DNA of 21,068 nt, taken from assembly GCA_013054445.1 (NCBI GenBank), contig JAAMPI010001015.1, positions 1 to 21,068 on the forward strand, given 5' to 3'. The stretch is from Cudoniella acicularis. Its lineage: Eukaryota > Ascomycota > Leotiomycetes > Helotiales > Helotiaceae. The translations under genes and the position numbers were made by a program. The notes beneath the pieces were generated by a model. That model saw only the letters and a list, made by a program, of their open reading frames with translations. It did not search any database and was not told where the DNA came from. This document shows, piece by piece, positions 18,202 to 21,068 of this stretch. Every line of letters begins with the position of its first letter. Positions within the stretch are counted from its first letter, which is position 1.

Positions 18202-18215
18202 CGACTTAAGTCAAT
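18202..18215. repeat. GACTTAAGT palindrome, copy 1
   Basis: The sequence CGACTTAAGTCAAT includes the near-perfect palindrome (T)CGACTTAAGTC(AA). Copy 2 is 55 bases away, and related copies 3 and 4 flank the zinc-finger/exonuclease gene. Confidence 0.6.
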
Positions 18216-18256
18216 AAGGCCTTGACCTGTCACTCGATTCTTCCCAAGGATTTTGT

Positions 18257-18270
18257 CGACTTAAGTCAAC
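18257..18270. repeat. GACTTAAGT palindrome, copy 2
   Basis: The sequence CGACTTAAGTCAAC shares 13 of 14 positions with copy 1, and the preceding T also matches. The 55-base spacing equals about five helical turns, compatible with protein binding, though this is inference. Confidence 0.6.
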
Positions 18271-18433
18271 AAACACCCCCCAGGTAGACTGGATTTTCCT
18301 CATTGCGCGACAGCTACTATCAGTAGGTCCATAGGCTTCAAAAGTCCCATTTGGACCGTCTCATACCAACTATGCTCTCTTGTACTCAGCTTTCATTTTT
18401 GTTCAAATTGATCGTAGCCCTGTTGTCCTTGTT

Positions 18434-18453
18434 GACTTAAGTAGATAAGCACT
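18434..18453 (+). repeat. 20-bp direct repeat, left copy
   Basis: GACTTAAGTAGATAAGCACT here matches the copy at 20588-20607 at 19 of 20 positions in the same orientation. It lies about 90 bases upstream of the first zinc-finger codon. It may be the end of a mobile unit, the edge of a duplication or a regulatory site. Confidence 0.7.
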
Positions 18454-18520
18454 GGGTATTTGGCTTAAAAACGAGTTCGTACTCCCACTGTTTCCCTTTA
18501 TAAGTTTTGACATATTTCTA

Positions 18521-20315
18521 GTGGCATCCAAGCCTCCTGATAATAGTCCTCGGCAGATTTGTCCCCTGTGCTCAAAATATATCCTCAAAGCCCAGTTCAA
18601 ATCACATACACAGCGAGTCCATGGCGAAAAGAAATTTATATATGTCTTTCCCGGATGTACGATGACATTTTCAACTACTTCTCTGCTAAATGCACATTCC
18701 ATGTTAGTAAAAAGCTTGCTCTTTCAAACTTGAAATCTACTAACACTTCTAAAGAACTCACGAAGAACCGAAGCTTGCTTGCCAAGAACCAAATTGTTCT
18801 TACGGAGTAAGTCATACATTCCCTGGTTTACTTGCGCATGTTCGGCGTCAGCATCAGGAAGTCTATGCGAACTACACTGGTGGACGGGACATTCCTTGGA
18901 CGGGACTGGTCGTCTCTATTTCCTCAACTCCTCGCCCAGATACTTCTGATGATGACTTCTTGCCTACCCCGTTGGGATTGAGCAGACCCCTACTGTTTAA
19001 GACATAGTCTTCTACTACGATAGTGGACTCTTCAGAGCATCACAGGAAACGTCTGAAATTCGACTTGGATAATTCCGAGATTGATCAGCTTGGGTCTACT
19101 GCTGTTGACGCAGAGCGGAGGTTTGCAGTTGAAGATCTTCAATCTGGTTACACAGACGAAATTCGGTAATACATTCGAGAATTCAATGCCTACACCGAGG
19201 ATACGCATCCATGTGCTGAAATACATACTCCAGATCTAAGCAAACGAACTCTTGAAAAATATATGGTGGACGGAGTTCGATTGTGTTCAGGCAATACTAA
19301 AGGCGGCGACTGCCCATACGGAATTTAAATCACAATGGATACTGCACAGCTCAAATTTCAAAGCCGATCCAAAGGCCTAGTCCTTGTCCTCAGCTCAAGA
19401 TGCTTTCTCTGCACTAAAGCTGCAAATTTAAAGGACTTCAAAGCCAGGCTTGGAAAACAGAGGGATTGCGTTCTTCTTTGCTCGCAAACTGCCAAATGTC
19501 AAAATGTTCGACTGCCTGGCAGGCTTCTGTGTCGAGAGTGCGCAGATGCTTGGACTACGACAAGGATCCAAAGGGAATTAAATCAGCGTGCAAGTACAGC
19601 CAAACCAAAATTTAGCCCTGGTAGCTCCATGCGCGATCCTGAAAGCATGGCAGCAGCTGTTGGGCAGTTACGGGTTGGTCCGAGTATTGGAAGCCATTGA
19701 ATGCAACTCTTTGAGTTTATCAACAGAAGCCCCTCCGATGTCTTTATCGTTGACATTGAAACCGGATTTGACGGAGTTGTACACGAAGTTGGTGCTGTTA
19801 CTCTCAAAGGCTTTGTTGTTGTTGACACTTCAGTTAACTATGGAATGAGTTTGTATGATTTCTACAAGTTGTCTCAGAACGATCTTTCTGAGGACCAGCA
19901 ATTTCGTGCATTCTGTACAATCAATAAGACCTACAGACCACCAAATCGCTCCGAGATGAAAGGGTCTACACTGCGAGAAATTCTTGAGTACTTGATGAAG
20001 GCTGGCATGACTGCCGACTCAATTTGGGTCGAGCACTCGTTTGGTAACTTCGATTACAAAAGATCAAGGAAATGGCGCCAGTTGATTTTAAAGCACAATC
20101 TTCCATTGGAGCAAAATGTTTTCTCGACTCTTGATCTCTGGCGATTGCTTTTACCTGGCCTATTCAGCCATCAGCAGAGTCATTTGTTTTCACTTCTCCG
20201 ACTTAACGATCCTGCGATATCTGGAAAACGCCATATTTCTTTACCAGATACGTTGATGTGCAGGGAAATCCTCCGTGTCGCGATAGATCAATTCAATTTG
20301 TCGATGAACCAATAA
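18521..20315 (+). pseudogene. Zinc-finger / CxxC / DEDDh exonuclease gene, broken by four stops
   Basis: Exon 1 (18521-18702) and exon 2 (18755-20315) flank a 52-nt intron (GTTAGT donor, ACTAAC branch, TCTAAAG acceptor), giving about 580 codons in one frame. C2H2 finger 1 is CPLCSKYILKAQFKSH..H. Finger 2 (FPGCTMTF..LLNAHSITH) lacks its first Cys, which is Tyr. Finger 3 is CQEPNC..FPGLLAHVRRQH. Then come an acidic linker and a Cys-rich segment (CFLC, DCVLLC, AKC, LLCREC; 19401-about 19550). The C-terminal 204 codons are a DEDDh 3'-5' exonuclease-like domain: FIVDIETG (Exo I), WVEHSFGNFD (Exo II) and HISLPD (Exo III, His and Asp five apart). In-frame stops are TAG 19005-19007, TAA 19167-19169, TAA 19326-19328 and TGA 19698-19700. 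No ATG starts exon 1; GTG at 18521 stands where one would be expected, or a TTTCTAG acceptor precedes it. The last 204 codons (19701-20315) could be translated alone. The family is not recognised; its context suggests a repeat-borne gene. Confidence 0.7.
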
Positions 20316-20587
20316 TTATTAGCTACATTCTAAATGCTATCATTTGGTGCTTGGAGTTCTTTTGTGTCAAGTAGATATGAGATGGTTGGGAAGGATGTGT
20401 GGAATTTCTCCTCAGGGCACTTTATATTTATTTGTCATTGCTTCAATATTGCTACCACTTAATCATTTATTTCGATGACGTTTGTCGCTTGTTTTTATTG
20501 AGGGTCTTTTTCCGAGGCAATGCCCTACGAGAATCCTTCAGTTGCGCACGAATCGGAGTACTTTCTAGAGGCAAAGTAGTCCTTAAA

Positions 20588-20607
20588 GACTTAAGTTGAT
20601 AAGCACT
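20588..20607 (+). repeat. 20-bp direct repeat, right copy
   Basis: GACTTAAGTTGATAAGCACT matches the left copy at 18434-18453 with one mismatch. It lies about 270 bases past the stop of the exonuclease domain, so the two copies bracket the whole gene over 2.17 kb. Confidence 0.7.
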
Positions 20608-21068
20608 CTTTTTTTGTAAGTATTTTGTATTTTTGTTACAATGCAAAGAAGCCAACTCCCGGTAACGACCGAAATCGCAGGGTCCAGGGTTATAACTTTA
20701 TGTCATGGACTAAGTTACAGAAGATCCAATCGTTTTCATATGAACAAATTACATTATATACCCAAAGAAGACTCTACAAGATCAAGTTTTTCTATAGAAA
20801 GTCCTGCTCCTGAACATAACCAAACCCCTTTCTTTCGAGCTCCGTTTCCTAGCGCTCACAGCCATGAAGCCTTAACTAAACCCCGTCCTAAACTTTTCTA
20901 ATCTAGCACAACAGCTAATATGCTACAATTCCTATNNGAANNNGNNATGCNTATTNTNNNNCTAGTNCTNAGGCGTCTAAGACCTCTTTTCTTAGGTAGT
21001 CTTCCTAGGCCCTTTTTCTTCTCGGAGGCAGTACGATAAGGTTTCGGTGGCAGACCGCTAGCGACTAG
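20608..21068. other. Unclassified right end with ambiguous bases
   Basis: A plus-strand frame of 86 codons (20641-20901) begins MQRSQLPVTTE and ends KPRPKLF. It has no domain I recognise and could be the start of a repeat-encoded protein. From 20936 to 20970, N bases are scattered singly and in small groups rather than as one gap run. The last 100 bases are unassigned. I cannot call a gene here. Confidence 0.3.
20936..20970. other. Cluster of ambiguous bases
   Basis: At least 15 N positions are interspersed with called bases. This pattern is unlike a scaffold gap and suggests a low-quality or mixed consensus, for example reads from diverged repeat copies. Confidence 0.85.

Noticed and set aside
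1..21068. CRISPR arrays, bacterial operons, rRNA genes
   Set aside because: No regularly spaced repeats or rRNA-like sequence were seen, and the spliced genes point to a eukaryotic genome.
17806..21068. CGCTAGCG-containing sequences near 17820 and at the extreme right end as paired terminal repeats
   Set aside because: The shared core is only about nine or ten bases, is itself palindromic, and the flanks do not match.

Overview
The window looks like nuclear DNA of a filamentous ascomycete (Pezizomycotina; the class is not proven by the sequence). The reasons are short GT..AG introns of 46-105 nt with CTAAC/CTGAC-like branch points, a metallothionein whose cysteine spacing equals that of Neurospora crassa copper metallothionein, a fungal NAPE-PLD-type hydrolase, a GH72/X8 cell-wall gene, and AT-rich repeat-like tracts with many disabling mutations.

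Layout. 1-5.9 kb is gene-poor and full of G-rich and pyrimidine-rich tracts. It holds one acidic coding-like exon (2041-2328, +) and two tiny intron-containing metallothionein-type genes on the minus strand (3745-3891 and 5378-5558), about 1.5 kb apart. 5.9-8.6 kb has no recognised gene, only an AT-rich block with a short coding-like fragment (7589-7810, -). 8.65-11.36 kb is one intronless 900-codon minus-strand gene for a largely disordered Ser/Pro/Arg-rich protein. Two TCACGTGA palindromes and a CCAAT box lie upstream of it. 12.4-13.76 kb is an intact two-exon NAPE-PLD-like metallo-beta-lactamase-fold gene (minus).

From 14.7 kb rightward the sequence is a gene graveyard. A secreted or GPI-type protein gene (14740-15630, +) has an in-frame TAG directly after its signal peptide. 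Convergent to it is a 5'-truncated GH72-X8-transmembrane gene (about 17206-15990, -) with three in-frame stops and one frameshift. Beyond an AT-rich junction region lies a composite gene (18521-20315, +) that joins C2H2 zinc fingers, a CxxC-rich zinc-ribbon-like segment and a DEDDh 3'-5' exonuclease domain. It is broken by four in-frame stops, yet all exonuclease active-site residues remain. A 20-bp direct repeat matching at 19 of 20 positions sits on either side of this gene, and two related palindromes lie just upstream, so it may be a mobile or formerly mobile unit. The right end has scattered ambiguous bases.

No functional cluster is evident. The two metallothioneins plausibly share a metal-handling role. 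The two broken cell-surface genes are neighbours but may be unrelated. The candidate for a little-described system is the zinc-finger/DEDDh-exonuclease unit with its GACTTAAGT repeats. All calls come from reading the sequence; no database search was run.
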